A DNA stretch of 64,000 nt. Origin: Corydoras sp. C115. Lineage: Eukaryota; Chordata; Actinopteri; Siluriformes; Callichthyidae. Below the pieces are notes generated by a model that was not told where the DNA came from, did not search any database, and saw nothing but the letters and a program-made list of their open reading frames with translations. Position numbers and translations under genes: made by a program. The first letter of the stretch is position 1, and each line of letters begins with the position of its first letter. The stretch lies in contig JAFMOC010000027.1 in assembly GCA_019802505.1 (NCBI GenBank), positions 1,353,501 to 1,417,500 of the forward strand, given 5' to 3'. Of this stretch, positions 45,005 through 60,400 are shown one piece after another.

Positions 45005-48000
45005 TATAGGGGCAATTTAAATCAGGATTTGAACCTGGATCTCCAGGCGAACATGCTAATCACTACACTACATTCAATATTTCTTATGTCTAAAGGATCC
45101 CACTGTTTTTCTTAATCTGCTGATCATAGTTTTATTTTTGGCGCCTTGCATTATTGCAATTCCTCTGTTTGCTCTTATATCTAATCCACTAATTAGTTTC
45201 TCATTGCTGTTATATTAAGCCTTTACTAAACTCTAGAATGTTTGACAGCTGCTCAGTTTCACGTCCCACCTGATTACTAAAATCCTTATTAGTTTCCCTT
45301 GAAACCACTTACAAAACCTTAACAATCCTGTCATTATCTTCACCCTGCGGTCCTCTGTCAATGGCTGTCCCACTGTTTCTTCATTTAAATGCCACCCTCG
45401 CCAATACACATCACTTATGCAACTTCACCATACAGAACCACATCCATATCAAGAGACTGCACAAGCACCCTACACTTTCTTTTTCGTTAAGTCAGTATTT
45501 TCCATAAGGTAATTGATTGTTGCTTTATATTTCACATGGAGGTCATGGTACTTACAATGAACTGGAAAATGTATAGAGTAAGACAGACAGAGGAACAAAA
45601 AAAGACAGATCTGGCTAAAACAAAACATATACACTGTTTTACTCACTGTAAGCACTGCTTTTTATGCCACCGTCTATAAAAGTAAAGCATTATGTGAGAT
45701 ATGAATAAATCAAACAGATTAAAATAAACTGTGACAGTAGACTAAATAATAGAAGAGAAATCATGCATCCACCGAATCCTCTTATATCCAGACTCTGCAG
45801 AGATTTAGGGAGTCGTATGTCTCATATAAATATAATATCATGCCTAATAATTAGAATCATCGAACTGTGACTTGTAGATAATGTATATGTATTTCTTAGA
45901 CATATGAATTGCATATTACGATTTTAAGGCATTTTTTGTAAATAAGCAGGAATTTAGTGTTAATGTTTGTTATTTCTTAACAATTTGTAATTAAAAATTT
46001 TAAAAAATAGCTAAACATTAGATTTATCCAGATTATGATACCAGGCAAGACATTTTACAAAACATTTACAAAACAGAAAACCTTTGCTTTGACGTTTTTC
46101 AAACTAAATTAAATATGAGGATATCATTATTATTAAAATATTTATTACTTTAGTTTGCATTACATTCCATTCCTAATTAATTATTTGCAATACAAAGAGC
46201 CATTAAATGATCATTGGTGTGTTTCTGGCAGCACGGTGGCTTAATGGTTAGCACGTTCGCCTCTCAGCACTAGGGCTTCCCGGTTCGAATCCCCATCTGG
46301 TTTGGAGTTTCCATGTTCTCCCCGTGTCTGTGTGGGTTTCCTCCGGGTTCTCCGGTTTCCTCCCACAGTCCAAAAACATGGATCAGGTCAAATGAATTCT
46401 CCAAATTGCCCCATATAGAGTGTGTCTGTGTGAGTGAGTGAGTGTGTGCCCAGCGATGTGTCCTGGGTGTATCTGCCCAGCGCCCTAGACGTTCTCCCCT
46501 GGATGGGCATGGGGAACCCCACCGCGACCCTAATAGAGGATGAAGCGGGAGATAATGAATGAATGAATGAATGAATGAATGGTGTGTTTCTGAAAATTAA
46601 GCGGCATGGTGGCTTAGTGGTTAGCATATTCACCTCTCAACTCTAGAAATCCAGGTTCGAATCCCAATTTTTTCCCTTATAAAATCCCAGATTTCAAAAA
46701 CATGGATTCAAGGTAAATTGTCTACTCTGAATTACCCCATAGTGCCCAGCAATAGATGTACCCTGTCTTGGGTGTATCAGTCCAGCGCCTAAAATGTTTT
46801 CCGCAGACGTTCAGGTTGCAAAGCTGCTTCCTTAACCACAAGCCTATGAGCGATATGAGTAGTTTTCACAACTTTTAGACTCAAAATACAGGTCTTCACG
46901 ACCCACACACATTTCTGTCTCCTCGCTTGAAATAATGCCATATTGTCGTATTATTTTTAGTCAAAGCAGTTAGTCATTTTAAAGAAAGAAACTGCAACGA
47001 ATGATGACTCATGCAGTTGAGCTAATACATGAGCTAATGCATGTGATCTCAGCTATTTTTACTGAGACACAGGAGGCACTATGAGTGAGTTTATTCAGGA
47101 CAAAATTGGATGCAGATAAATCACCTAAAACAAGGCCTTAGTCTATCTGCTGGATTGTAATAGGACACGATTGATTCATGGATATAATCAGGCCAGCACT
47201 AAAACTGTTAATGATGACCTCAAAGCCATCACTCTACCACAGATATCTTTGTCTGTAAACAAAAAACTACACAGGCCAAAACACGTACATTACTGTTGGG
47301 TAAAGAGGTCAAAAAGACGTTTTGTGGCAACACAAAAATAAAACCTATATCTTTAGAGGAAAATTAAACACCCCTTTGTTATTTTTGGCACCACTGCTAT
47401 AGTTTCAACATCATAAACACACAACCTAATGATAAAAACAGTCACTATCTCTTAATCCACATGTTACTGCATGTTTTAGCCTGTAGACGCTATAAAGATA
47501 AAATACATGCCGTATAATCCCACTCTAACATTATGGCACCATGTAATTACTGACAAATTCATTAACAGCCCATTTTTCCCATTTCAATATTGTAATCTCA
47601 ACCACAACTCATTAACATTTACATTTAGTATTCCATCATGGGGAGGAGGGGTTGTTGCTTGGGGATTGAGGAAGTGTTACATAAGCAGCCTGCTTGGTTG
47701 TGCATTGGAAGTTTAAATGAATATTGAGAAAATAAAGCTCTGGGATGGAAATCAACCAAATGTTGGACCAGATGTACAATAAGCTTTTATGTATTATTTT
47801 TTATTCTGAAAAGAAGCCTAAAATGTGATACTCTGATTGCAAGCTCTGTCTAATAATAAATTAATACTATACACTGTGAATGAAGCGTTTATTAGAGGTT
47901 ACTATTTATTGCCCCACTGGACCTCATTTGGTCTTTAGAAACTCAGCAGTTTATAATGGCATACACTCTGCATATTGACTGTAAATTTAAAAGAGCTACT

Positions 48001-51000
48001 GACATAACTGTTCTGAATGCTTTATAGGATTTAGATCTAGGCCAGAAGGCTGGAACCTTCTGTATGATTAACTGTATGATTCTTATTCTGGCTAGCACCT
48101 CTCAGTGCTGGGGATCCAGCTTAAATCACAATCTCGGTGGAGTTTCCATGTTCTCCCTGTTTCTGCATAGGGTTCTCCGGTTTCCTCCTACAGTCCAACA
48201 ATATGGATGGAAGGTAAATTGAATGCTTTAAATTGTGTGTTTGTGTGTGTGGGTGAAGCATCCAGTCCTGGGTGTATCTGCCCAATGCCTGAAACGTTCT
48301 CCCCTGGTTGGGTACAGGGAACCCCCTGTGACCATAATATAGGAATAAGCAGAAGAAAATGAATGGATGGATGATTCTTATTCTTCTGTCATATTCTAAA
48401 CAGCTGTCATGAACTAGGAATAAACTTGGTTGCCACAGTGATTATCACAGTTCACTATCCAAACTTCTATCCACAGGTATCAGCGACTGGCCATCTGCTG
48501 TTACAGCCCATGCTAATGACAAGTTGTGCATTCACACACATTATTTGACTGTGTATTGCCTGATAATTAGAATGATCCTTGACATCCTCCTTCATCCATT
48601 TATCCACAAGTGTTTTGCCATACCTTCACATGAATATCTTTTACTGTATATTTTCTTAATCACACCATTATTGATGTGAACACAATCCTGTGCATCAAGG
48701 ATCAAGCCTTGTTTAAAACTGGATTTTTGCCTCTGTTATCAGAATTCATATGGAAACTGATCAGACATGAAAAACATGCTAACCTACAGGTACGTTTTAA
48801 TCACAAATCTGTAATACCATGGCCATCCAGTGTATATAAACCAACACGTACACTAGCTTGAGTTTAAATCAATGTCATTATTTCAGTATGTATTTCACAA
48901 CTGTACATCCAAATCAATTATGTGAAAAATTTTAAAAAGAAAAAGCTAAACGTTTATGAAAGGCAAACAGGTTAAATGTTAGCATATCAAAACATTGAGG
49001 ATTCAACTAGTACGTGGAAGCTGAAAGATAAGTCCGTCTGACACGTTTTACTGTTTCAGCATCCCAGTCCGCTGGCATCACAGCTGGAGTGGATTACATA
49101 CCTGGCCTAGAAAAATGCTGAGATGAGGAAAAGGATGATTGAGCTTTGTGGTGTAGCAGCATGCAGTGAGCCTTCAGAAGTTAACACTATAATCAAATAA
49201 TGCGTGCAGTGCAAAATCTCTTTAAGTGCCTTTAATCCAGACTTGGATTGCGCTGGGAGTTCAACGCAGAGTATATCTTACTGAGTGTTTCTCGAACCTG
49301 GTTTCAGAGTACCACTGCCCTGCACATTTTAGTGGGTTTCCCGCTTTAACACACCCACATTAACTCAATATAGTGCTGCTAATGAGCTGATACTTGGATC
49401 AGGTGTGGTACAAGCTAAGAAAAAGCTAAAAAGTGAAGGGCAGTGGGCCTCAAAGGATCAGGATTGAGAGACAATGATCTGGCTGGTCAAACATCAACTG
49501 AGTAGAGAATGTAATGTGAGAACTTCAGTTAAGGTATTATGTCATTGTTTGGTAACTTTCGATTGCTGATATTGGATATGAAACCAGTTAACTCTGTAAG
49601 TCTGTTCAACAGTTTGGAGCGTTGCAGAAAGGCACATGTAATGCTAAATGCACACACATTTCAGGAACTACATCAGGATGAATATGCAGGTTTTAAAACT
49701 GCATTTGAAATATTTATGAGGCATTTCATTTTTCTCTTAATGCCCTCTAGCACATTACTCCAGCAATTACAGGTGCTATTTATAGGATGGCATTACCAAA
49801 ATGAAATGTGTCACTTAACAGGCAACCACTGTAAATTAAACAAGCTGACCTGGCCAATCTGAATATTTTTGCTTTTGTTGGAGCTTGAACCGAGGCAATC
49901 TGACAACTAGACTTTGACAAATACTCAAAATACAAAGCTATCGTATTTGGTTTCTAAGCTGTATTTGTTTTCAAGGGTGCCCAATTTTTTTCATTCATAC
50001 ATCTCCCCCACCCAACATGCAACAGGAAGAGAAGTTGGGCACGTGAACCGCTACTCCACTTGTCTATCTGGACAAAGAGGAATAAGTCTTCTTGGACCTT
50101 CTAAAAGAAAAAGCAGGCCACAAGTGGTAAGCTGCTAACCCACTGTTGGCAGTAAAGAAAGCCAAGGATTGACTGTGTTTGCTTCATATTGGGGTAACTC
50201 CGGCTCCATAGGTGCCGCTCTGAGGGAAATAAAGTTTTGTTTGTCTCTTATGGTTCCATCTCCATGATTGAGTCTGGCATGCCCACATATCGTACCAACA
50301 TGCCGAGCACTGTAACAGCATGAGCCCTTACAGACATGAGAGGAATACACACAAAGGTGACCCTGGCTGTGATTACAACCCAGATCTTTTCCTTTTTGTT
50401 GCGACATCATTACCCTGTGCCTTCCTTTCACAGAATTTGCCAGTTTGCCTGTAATAAATATCCACCATCTGTTCCACTAATAATACTGCTGAATCTGTTC
50501 CTGTGCAAAAACACATGCATGATCACCATCAACATATTTGCTTTCAGTCTGTCAGCCATAGCGAACACAGGATACACTGACTGGTTGCTTGTGGTGTTGC
50601 CATGGCACTTTCTCTAACTAAATTATGGGATGCTGAAGGGTGCCAGGTCTCCATGGTATCCAGTTTTCTTTCCTGCAGTACAAAAGCTTTTCTGTTGCAT
50701 CCATGTCTTTATAATCCCTCCCCCTATACGATGAACACACACATGCTTCCCATGGATTTTCATATTTTACATTCATGCAGCCTTCCAATGCTTTTTCACA
50801 TGTTCATCATCCTCTTTCATTCCCCTCAAATATCTTTCTAGGAGCCCAAATGCTCCTTAGCAATTGTCCTTGATAGTTTAAGGTTGTATTTTTTTTTCGC
50901 CTATCTAAATGATACAAAAGATTTTATAGGGTCCTTCGCACCTTGCTATGAGCTATATTTTCTTTCCACTGGCCATTATAAATAATAACAACTATTCCTA

Positions 51001-51379
51001 CATTCCACCACTTTAACCCCAACACCATTCAAATATTATCTGGAATCTCAATCTCAAACTTCAACAATTAAAAAAAAACAGACATGCACTTATTATTTGT
51101 AACACAGCAAAAATAAATATAAAAAAAATTGTAACACTGAGGTAAACCCACTCATGTGTTCCCCGGTCCATTAGGAAGGCTATAGCAATAACACCAAGAT
51201 TGGTGAAAGGGTTTTTATATGCACTCTGAATGCACCTGAATAAAAAAAAATCCTGCAAAAGAGATTAGATACAAATGCCAACATCTGAAATAATGGACAT
51301 GGATATACATTAAATAAAGGATATAAGTAAACACCCATTGATTTCAGGTGATAGTCATGTGGAGCCACAATTATTCTAC

Positions 51380-51475
<96 letters not shown>

Positions 51476-54400
51476 TAATTTTACATTTACATTTAGTTAT
51501 TTAGCAGATGCTTTAATCCAAAGTGAATTACAAATCAAAACACAGCACTAGTCAGTAATTAAGGAGGAACCAGTTGCATTGTAGTATTATCAAACCTGAT
51601 CGTTTTGCAACGATTGGCTTCAAGTCTATTCTTTATTGATGATGTTTGTGGATTATTGCTCAATAAATTTTACTGACAGCTGACAGTTCTCCTAAGCTTT
51701 TATGCAATATTTAACTAAATTAAAAATGCTGCGGATCTATGTCTAATAAGCATAATAAATGTATTTAATACAATGTCCATTGATAATACTGTTAATGTAA
51801 TTATATAGTGGATTCAGACATAGACCCAAACCAATAAGCACAAGAAAATAGTGAGAATTCAGAGGAACAAAGGAATCGGTCATATGCTTTAATTATATTG
51901 AAGGTCTTGGCACTGCTATTTGCTGCAACCTGTCAAACAGCAGTGGAAAGTGTAAATCAACCAACAGTCTTGCAGTTTGCATAAAAGCCTTAATTAGAAT
52001 TCCACACGACACCTCAGAGCAGCCACAAAAGATGGCCATCAGACAGAACCTACCTGAGCTTATACTCGGTGACCTGAGCACCAGCCTCACAATAGATCTG
52101 GGGGAAGTAGAAGCGGTGTGACTGCAGGTTAATATCCATCGTTTCAGGATCATAACAGAAGCAGGTGCTCTCATTCACTCTGTGGCCTCCCCGTCCCTTC
52201 ACCAGTGTAGCACTTGCTAACACTTCAAAGACTGGACGAGCAGTGGCATTTTGTCCAAGTGCAAGTCAAAAAAGGACTGACACTGTCACTTCACTGTCCA
52301 TTAGACATCCATAGATGATAAAGCTCTAAGCTTCCAGCTGAACAATGACCCTGAATAGGATTTGCCAAGCTGGAGGTTAAAGGGTAAAATCGAATGCTAA
52401 GATAATTTTAGCAAGTAGAAAAAAACGAGGAATCTTATCCTCAGTAATTCAGTCCTGAGAGAGATTATGCCAGAAGAGCGCATTAATTAAAAAAATTGTA
52501 CACGGACAAAGAGAGAGAGACTCTCGGCAGACGGAAAAGGCAGTGATGATCCCAGAGAGGCGTCAACCTCAGACTGCTCCGTTGCCTCTTGCCTCATCCA
52601 GTGTATTAGCTCCCTCCCACAAACCACCACCTCTCCCATCCCTACCTCTAGCTATGAAATGAAAAAAAGGGCTCAAACCACCCACCCCCATTCAGCACTG
52701 CTGCCTTTGCTGTTTTCTCTCACTCTCCCTCCCTTCCCCTTTTTACTCTTCCCCTCCCTCTATCCCTCTCATTTCCCCCATATTCCCCCACTGTGTGACT
52801 CTCTATATGGCCAACCAGCACATACATAAAAACGGAGCAGCTCAGATATGAAAGCGTGTGTAATTGTATAAAAGATAATATTGCATTGCTTTATACCCCG
52901 GTTATTGCTCATAATGTGACAATCAATTCAACATCCTTGTCAAAATGATGCTAAAAATTAAAATAAGCATATCTCCACATCTACATGGATTGCCGTTGCA
53001 CAAAGCCACATTTGTTTATGCTTTAATTTAACATGACACAGGGTGCTTGTACCTCAAAGACATTAAATGCCCAACTCACTCTCAAATTACAAAAGCCATT
53101 CCTTCACCAGGTGTGTGTGTTTGCGTGAGTGATGGATTGATGCCCTGTCCTTGGTGTATCTGCCCATTGCCCAAAACGTTTTCCTCTGGATGGGGGAAAA
53201 CTATTGTTTCCACATCCCAGGTCTGATGTTTATGTTCAAGTGTAACAGACAACTGCATTATAATGCAATGACTGACATTCGAGGAAGTCACAAAAAAAAA
53301 AAAAAAAAAACTCACAAAAGTCACATCGGCAGAAGACGTGCATTTCCGTTGTTGCCTCTGGACTTAATCCGACTTTACAGAGATTTTATACTATATATTA
53401 TAAAAAGTACTATATGTTATAAGAAGGGTGGCACGGTGGCTTAGTGGTTAGCACGTTCGCCTCTCAGCACTAGGGATTCCCGGTTCGAATCCCCATCTGG
53501 GTGGAGTTTCCATGTTCTCCCCGAGTCTGCGTGGGTTTCCTCCGGGTTCTCCGGTTTCCTCCCACAGTCCAAAAACATGGATCAAGTCAATTGAATTCTC
53601 AAAATTGCCCCATATAGAGTGTGTATGTGTGACTGAGTGAGTGCCTAGCAATGGATTGGCGCCCTGTCCTGGGTGTATCTGCCCAGCGCCCGAGACGTAC
53701 TCCCCTGGATGGGCATGGGGAACCCCACCGCGACCCTAATAGAGGATAAAGCGGGAGATAATGAATGAATGAATATTATAAGAAGCTCTTATATTATATT
53801 CAGATGTTTGTATCCACACAGACAGAACTCTTAAAACAGCTTTGGAATAACGCCAGTGTGGTATCTACAAGCATAAGAGTGAGATTAAACGTCTGCTTTG
53901 AACAGAATGAACACTGATCTGTGTGAACAGTGATTCTACTTGAATGGTGCCTGAACATAGTTCAGTTCATTCACATAGTTTGTGTACATTACACTCAAAC
54001 ACAGTCCTAATATACTTCTTGAGGTCTGTGAGATGGCGTTCGTTAAAATTATGCAGGGCAAACGAAACAATAGTTATGTCCAATGTTTAAAAGTACAAAA
54101 AACAGTTTGTGAGAAAAAGCAAAACTTAAAAAAAAAAGTAAAAATTAGACAGTATTGCTGGGTAGGCTGATTGCTTGACCTCGTTTGAGGTGAAAGTGTG
54201 CAAGTGTTTTACAGCAAACAGGATATATGCATGCAGCCCTTCCCCCATAATCATCCTCTCTGCATGGCTTCTACAATGCAGTAGACGGCATTCTAATCCT
54301 TAAAGGGGAACACCTCTCCTAAAACCTGCCAGGAGCCAAATGCACAATTATTACCACACTACAGGCTCCATGGCCTTCTGTTAGGCTTCCAACCAGATGT

Positions 54401-57400
54401 AGGACCACACAGGCTATACGAGCTAATGGGATTAAGGGAGGGAAAGGTAATTAAATAAGCGTGTGAATGAGGAAGAGGCATTTAACAACATTCACCCAGA
54501 CAGCTGAGTGAGCATGTAAAGGGATAAAGTTTACTCCCAGGCAGTAGGCAAGGAAACAGAAAACACTTGTTAAGACTTACTGGCTGCAAAATGATGGGAT
54601 GACTGATAGACTGGGTTTCAATTCCTGTGACAATTATAATGCAATGATATGGGCGCAATATAAACAACAGTTAAGATGTTTAAATGTTTTGCTGATGTAC
54701 CTGGTGCATATCAGGATATTGTCATATCTTAATCAAGGCTACAGGAATAATGTGGTTTTAAGGAATAAGGGTTTCAACCTTGTGATTTGGAAATTAAATA
54801 TGAAAAATAAAAAAATACATACATAATACACAACAAAACACGTCATATTCACAACAATTTAAAATCGAAGAATTAAAACAGAAAGGCACGTGTGAAATGA
54901 AGAGCTTATCTACGCGAGTCCAAGCACACCTCAACCAGTGAGCTTTACACCCCTCCCTTCCTCCACAGAGAAACTTATGAATGAGTATTCCACAACAAAC
55001 CGGGATGAACTGCACACTGCTTGCCTCGTGATATGATGGAATTTCCATATGTGGCATGAAAGGAAAGTCAGCACTGTGCAGTCTGTACACACTTTTAACC
55101 AAATGACTCAAATGGCCTAAATGGAATTGGGTACTTATGCACCTGTGTTACATTACATTTATTTACACATTGTGTAAATTACATTTACATTACATAATGT
55201 GTAATCATGTGAGGGTCATTTAGGAGATGCTTTTATCCAAAGCGTCTTACAAGGTGAATACAGGGTTAATCACAGCATCCCTGGAGCAATGAGGGTTAAG
55301 GGTCTTGCTCAAGGACCACCATTGGTAACTTCAGTGGACCTGGGATTTGAACCCCCAACCTTCAGATTGATAACCCAATGCCCTAATCACTGAGCTATGG
55401 CACCCTATATAAAATAACAGGTTTTTAATTTTAAAGTAATCCAAATTTAATGTTTTTTTTTATGATTATACACAAGAATACTTTGGATTTAAAAATAATT
55501 ATATATAGGTAATTTAGAGCAGTCAAAATTACAGAGATTATACAAATTACAGAGATTATTACAGGACAGGGATAATTGCAAATGTAGGGATAGAGAAGAA
55601 ATGACTGGAAAGGTGGAAGCCAGAGGGGTAGAGGGAAAAGGTTAGAGGTTAAGAGCAAAAGGCAGAACAGAAGATGCTTTTTAATCCTCCCCTCCATTTA
55701 TGTCCGCATGGACAGTGATGCATAACAAGGAGGAGGGGTGGGGAGGTAATAGAGCGGGATAGGGAGAGAGTGAGACAGACAAGAAGACAGATTAAATTAC
55801 TTTCTGACGTTTGATTCATATGGTAAAATAAACAAACCTTCCTTTAACTAACACACACATTCAACTGGATGCACATTCAAATATTCAATTAATATATAAG
55901 TGAAAAAAATATATATTTGGTGTGTGTTTAACTTTGATAAGAATCAGCTGTATGTTTACACCAGTGATTCTCAATTATTTTCTGTTAAGCCCCCCCTAGG
56001 AAGAAGAAAATATTTTGCGCCCCCCCCCCCCCCACACACACACACACACACTCATGCACACTCACCTCACCCCCCCCCCCCACATGATTTATCCCCCCAA
56101 ATTTATCAAAAATGGGATAAATTATTTTTACACGCCCACTGTAGTATTGTTAGTCTATAAATTAGTATTGTTAGTCTATAGTTGTCTACAAATTTGTTAT
56201 AAGTACACCTCTTTTATAACAATGTATCCTTATTAACAATAAAGAAAACAAAACAAAAAAAAAAGAAATATAGATCAACTTAGAACTAAAATAATTTACT
56301 TTGTTTTTTAGTTTGTAACAGAAACGAATAAAATCCATATTTAAACGAGAAACATTTTTTAACTGACTGCATTTGATACTGAAAAATGAAATTAAATAAA
56401 ATCAATAAATAATAATAAATTCAAATTCATCAGCAACATTCATTCAGGAGCTCAATATATTAACTTTAACCTACAAAACTAAAACAACAATTTTTGCTGC
56501 TTTTTTTTTTTGGAGGAAGTCAGAACTGATGTCCGTTTTGCAGCACAGCTTTTCTGAAGTAACTTTCATAAAGCGTTAATATTTGCTGGTTATACGAGTC
56601 ACTTTACGATTTAAAAACTCAAGCGGTTATCAGCGTGATCGGGGTGTAATGTCTTTAAATGACGCCTTCATCTATTTGGCTTCATGCTGTTCGCTGCCAA
56701 TATTTAAAGACACAGCAGACACATCGGTCTTTCTTCGTCTCCCACCTTCGTTACAGTGAAGTTACAGTTACAGTGAAGCCAGTCGCTACATACGCTTCGA
56801 CATTTAGTTTTCGGTTGACTTTTTTTGCTCTCCTTATCTTCGTCTCTCTCCGTCTTTCTCTCCTCGTCTCTGTTAAATATTTCTCCATGTTGTCTCTTGA
56901 GGGTTTGTTCAGTACACTTAATATCACTTGCTCTGTGATTTTTTTGTTACGCGCCCCCCCATGCACCGCACTGCGCCCCCCCAGGGGGGCGCGCCCCACT
57001 ATTTGAGAAGCACTGGTTTACACATACATGAAATGTGTAGATTTTTGGCTCTAGTGCAGACTATACACTAGGGCTGTATTCAACTACAGATTTTCGTAGT
57101 CGAATCTGATTCGTCAGATTTTCCCTATAGTCGACTGATAGTCGAATCAGTTCAAATTTCACCACAAGATGGCGCTATAAGCATAGTTTTTAAAAAAGAT
57201 TTTTTAAAATATTTTACTTATTTTTTTAACAAAAGAAAACCTTTTTTTGTTTGTTTTTCTTTTTTCTTTTTTTTTCTAGAAATTATGATGATTTTATTTG
57301 ACAAAAGGCTATATATATAACGAAAACAAAGACATATCATGTAAAAACTAATGCTTAGCAGCAGCCATGGACACCCCCATGTGGTCAAAATGGTACATTC

Positions 57401-60400
57401 GACTATGAGGTTCATAGTCGACTACGGTTCTCCGAATCGAATCGTCGAATCAGCGAATATTGTAGCTCACCCCTAGTATACACTATAAACTATACACACT
57501 ACATTGTACAATAAACAGATCCAAAATATATATAGATAGAGCGACTTCCAGTTTACAATACAAAACAATTTTTACAATTTTAAAAATATTTTCTGACTTG
57601 TTAAGGTTTCATTTTTTGCACTGACTGATTGCAGATAAAAATGACATGCTGGTTTGGTTTTTATTTTATATCTTTAAGTGTAAAAAGGAATTTGAATCTA
57701 TTAATGTAAGTAGAAATATAAGATCAAAATGGGGAAATGCCATTAATTGACAAAAAGAACTCTTTCTGATCAATTATTCATGATCAAGGCTACAGTCTGA
57801 CTTTGGGATAAGTGCTTTGTAAATAATGGTATATGTTTGAGAAGAACCCAGGAGTCAGTATGATTTAAAACGTTATTGAAGATGTTTTATTAATACATTC
57901 AGCCAAATAGATCCTGTGTAAATATTCATTCATTTTAAATTATTTTATATTATCTTTAAAATTATTGAAGACCTAAGTGCTTCTTGTATTTTATAAGTAT
58001 TAAAACTGATGTTCTCATAATACATTTATCACTTTTGCAAAAATGCTTTGATCTCTTTTTGTGTAAATTCTTCAAATGGTTGAAAGTGTAGCAGACTTTT
58101 CTGTCATCTCATTCATTATTCTTTAATGAGAGTGTAGAAGAGAATTACTTCCAACGCCTGAGAAGTTTAAGAGAAGATTAAGAAACTAATTATGCCTCAG
58201 TGACAGTGGTACACGCTTAACTTTTACACTCTCTCAAGGCAGACAGCGAGACACAGCAATCGTACTGATACAGCAATCCATTAATAATTGGTTGGCTGAT
58301 GGATGGAAAGGCAGATAGAGACTTACAGGGGGACAAAATCTTAGACAGCTAGACCAGCAGATAGTGGGACAGTTACATTAAATATGTAAACAGAAAATCT
58401 ACTGTTTTTTGATGTATCTATCTGATATATTTAACCTTCTATTGCTCTCTTTTTCAAACTGTTATGTGGGACATGCAAACAATCACCATCTGAGAGATCT
58501 ATATCTATACTAAGCGGGATCAATATGCACTAAAAGCAAACATGGACAACATGCTTTTAGTGGTTTAGTGGTATTTCACTTCAGTGTACTTAATGTTCAG
58601 TTACACCACAGTGGAATTCACAAACTATTTTAATGCCATAAAGATCAAAGATTTTTTGGTGTGTTCTATTCCAGAACCAGAACATGCCTTCACTTCACTG
58701 TCTTACACTAAATTACACGACAGCAGTAAAAACACACAGTACGAATTAAAAGGAAAACAATATATATTTTTATAACTTTACTTGCAAGTATAATGAACCT
58801 AATTGGTCATTTATCTATTTATTCATTATCTTCTATGTCCATCCAGGAAAAAACCTTTGGGGCATTGGACAGATAGGACAGTGTGACAATCTATCACTGT
58901 GCATACTCCCTCACACAAACATATGGGGCAATTTACAGCATCTGATTTACATTAAATCCATGTTTTTGTACTGTGGAAAAAAACAGAGAACCCGGAGAAA
59001 ACCCACTTGGACACGGGGAGAACAACTTAGATCATGAATCGAACCAGATTCCCCAGCGCTGAGAGGCATATGTGCTAACCAATGAGCCACTGTGATGATG
59101 GCCTCAGAATTCAATATACTTGTATAATAAGGGTATAATGTACCTGACCTGAAGAGGATGACAAACTAATATAAGAGGTACCTTTAAGGTCCTTGTGAGC
59201 CTTTTTACCCCTGCAAACATGTGTTAATGCACTGACCTATAAATAGACAGGGAAAGATCTGTGGCGTGACAGATTGTACAGTGACTGCAGTAAAGAAGAT
59301 GCAGTAGAGAAAGTGTGTCTGACTCAGCAACTCGAAGAGGAATGAAAATAGCTCATTTACTGTTTAAACCGTCTGCTTTTCAGCAAGCTTACAGCAAAAT
59401 GCCTAATTGCAGAGGGCATCCAGTGGTTTATAAATGGCCAATCAAATTCACTTGCTATTTATGTTTCATAAAGGCCTCACAAATCGTATGAGGTAGAATT
59501 ATACATTCTGTCGCAAAAATACAGCAGAACTTGCACGCACACACCTGCACACACTATGCATCACTGGGCACACACTCATACATACACTATATAGCAGCAA
59601 TTTAGATCTGCCAATTTAATTTCAATCCATGTTTTTGGACTGTGGGGAAAAACACAAACTCAGAGAGAACCAACACGAAAAAGGGGACAACATAAAAGGT
59701 CCACCCAGATTGTGATTCGAACCTGGATCCCCAGCACTGAGAGGTGAAGGTACTTATCACTAAGCCACCGTGCTGCCCGCAGATGGAATTATACAGTATA
59801 TAGATAATTTTTTGGTGTTAGATCATCGACTCTACTTTATTACATGTTTTAATCAGTGTATCTGACTGTCATGTTGAGCTGATCTGGCATCAGGTTGGTA
59901 CAATGTAAAGTAGCTCCTGAGAAGTTAGGTTACTTTTGTCATATTTGTGTAACGTTGCTTGATATTTCTATGGGTGGTAGCTTTTTTGTAGTAAAGCTTT
60001 ATTTACTGTCGAGTGACTAATTGCTTAGCTTACTACATTTTACAAATAGCCTTCCCAACACTGCCTACATATGTAAACAAGCATTATTTTTCTGAAAAAA
60101 ATGTAATATTTCTCTTACCTGAACATATTTGTGGAATTTCTAATTTCGACCTGAGCTTCGTCACACTAAGTCTCTCTACTGTCTATAGAGTATAAACATT
60201 CTCAACAGCTGGACTCATGGAATGTTGAGAGTGTTGGTTGTCATGGCGTTTTATCGCTATGACAACCACCACTCTCAACAGCTGGACTCATGGAATGTTG
60301 AGTGGTTGGTTGTCATGGCGTTTTATCGCTATGACAACCACCACTCTGAACATTCCAATATTGTTGGGAATGTTCAATTATACTATGTGGACAGTAGATG

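Noticed and set aside
49539..49862. 107-residue open frame in EVL intron 1
   Set aside because: No domain or splice evidence; consistent with chance in AT-rich DNA.
51893..52174. Open frame MRAPASVMILKRW... overlapping the EVL alternative exon
   Set aside because: It is out of phase with EVL exon 2 and has biased, unrecognisable composition; the other frame splices correctly.
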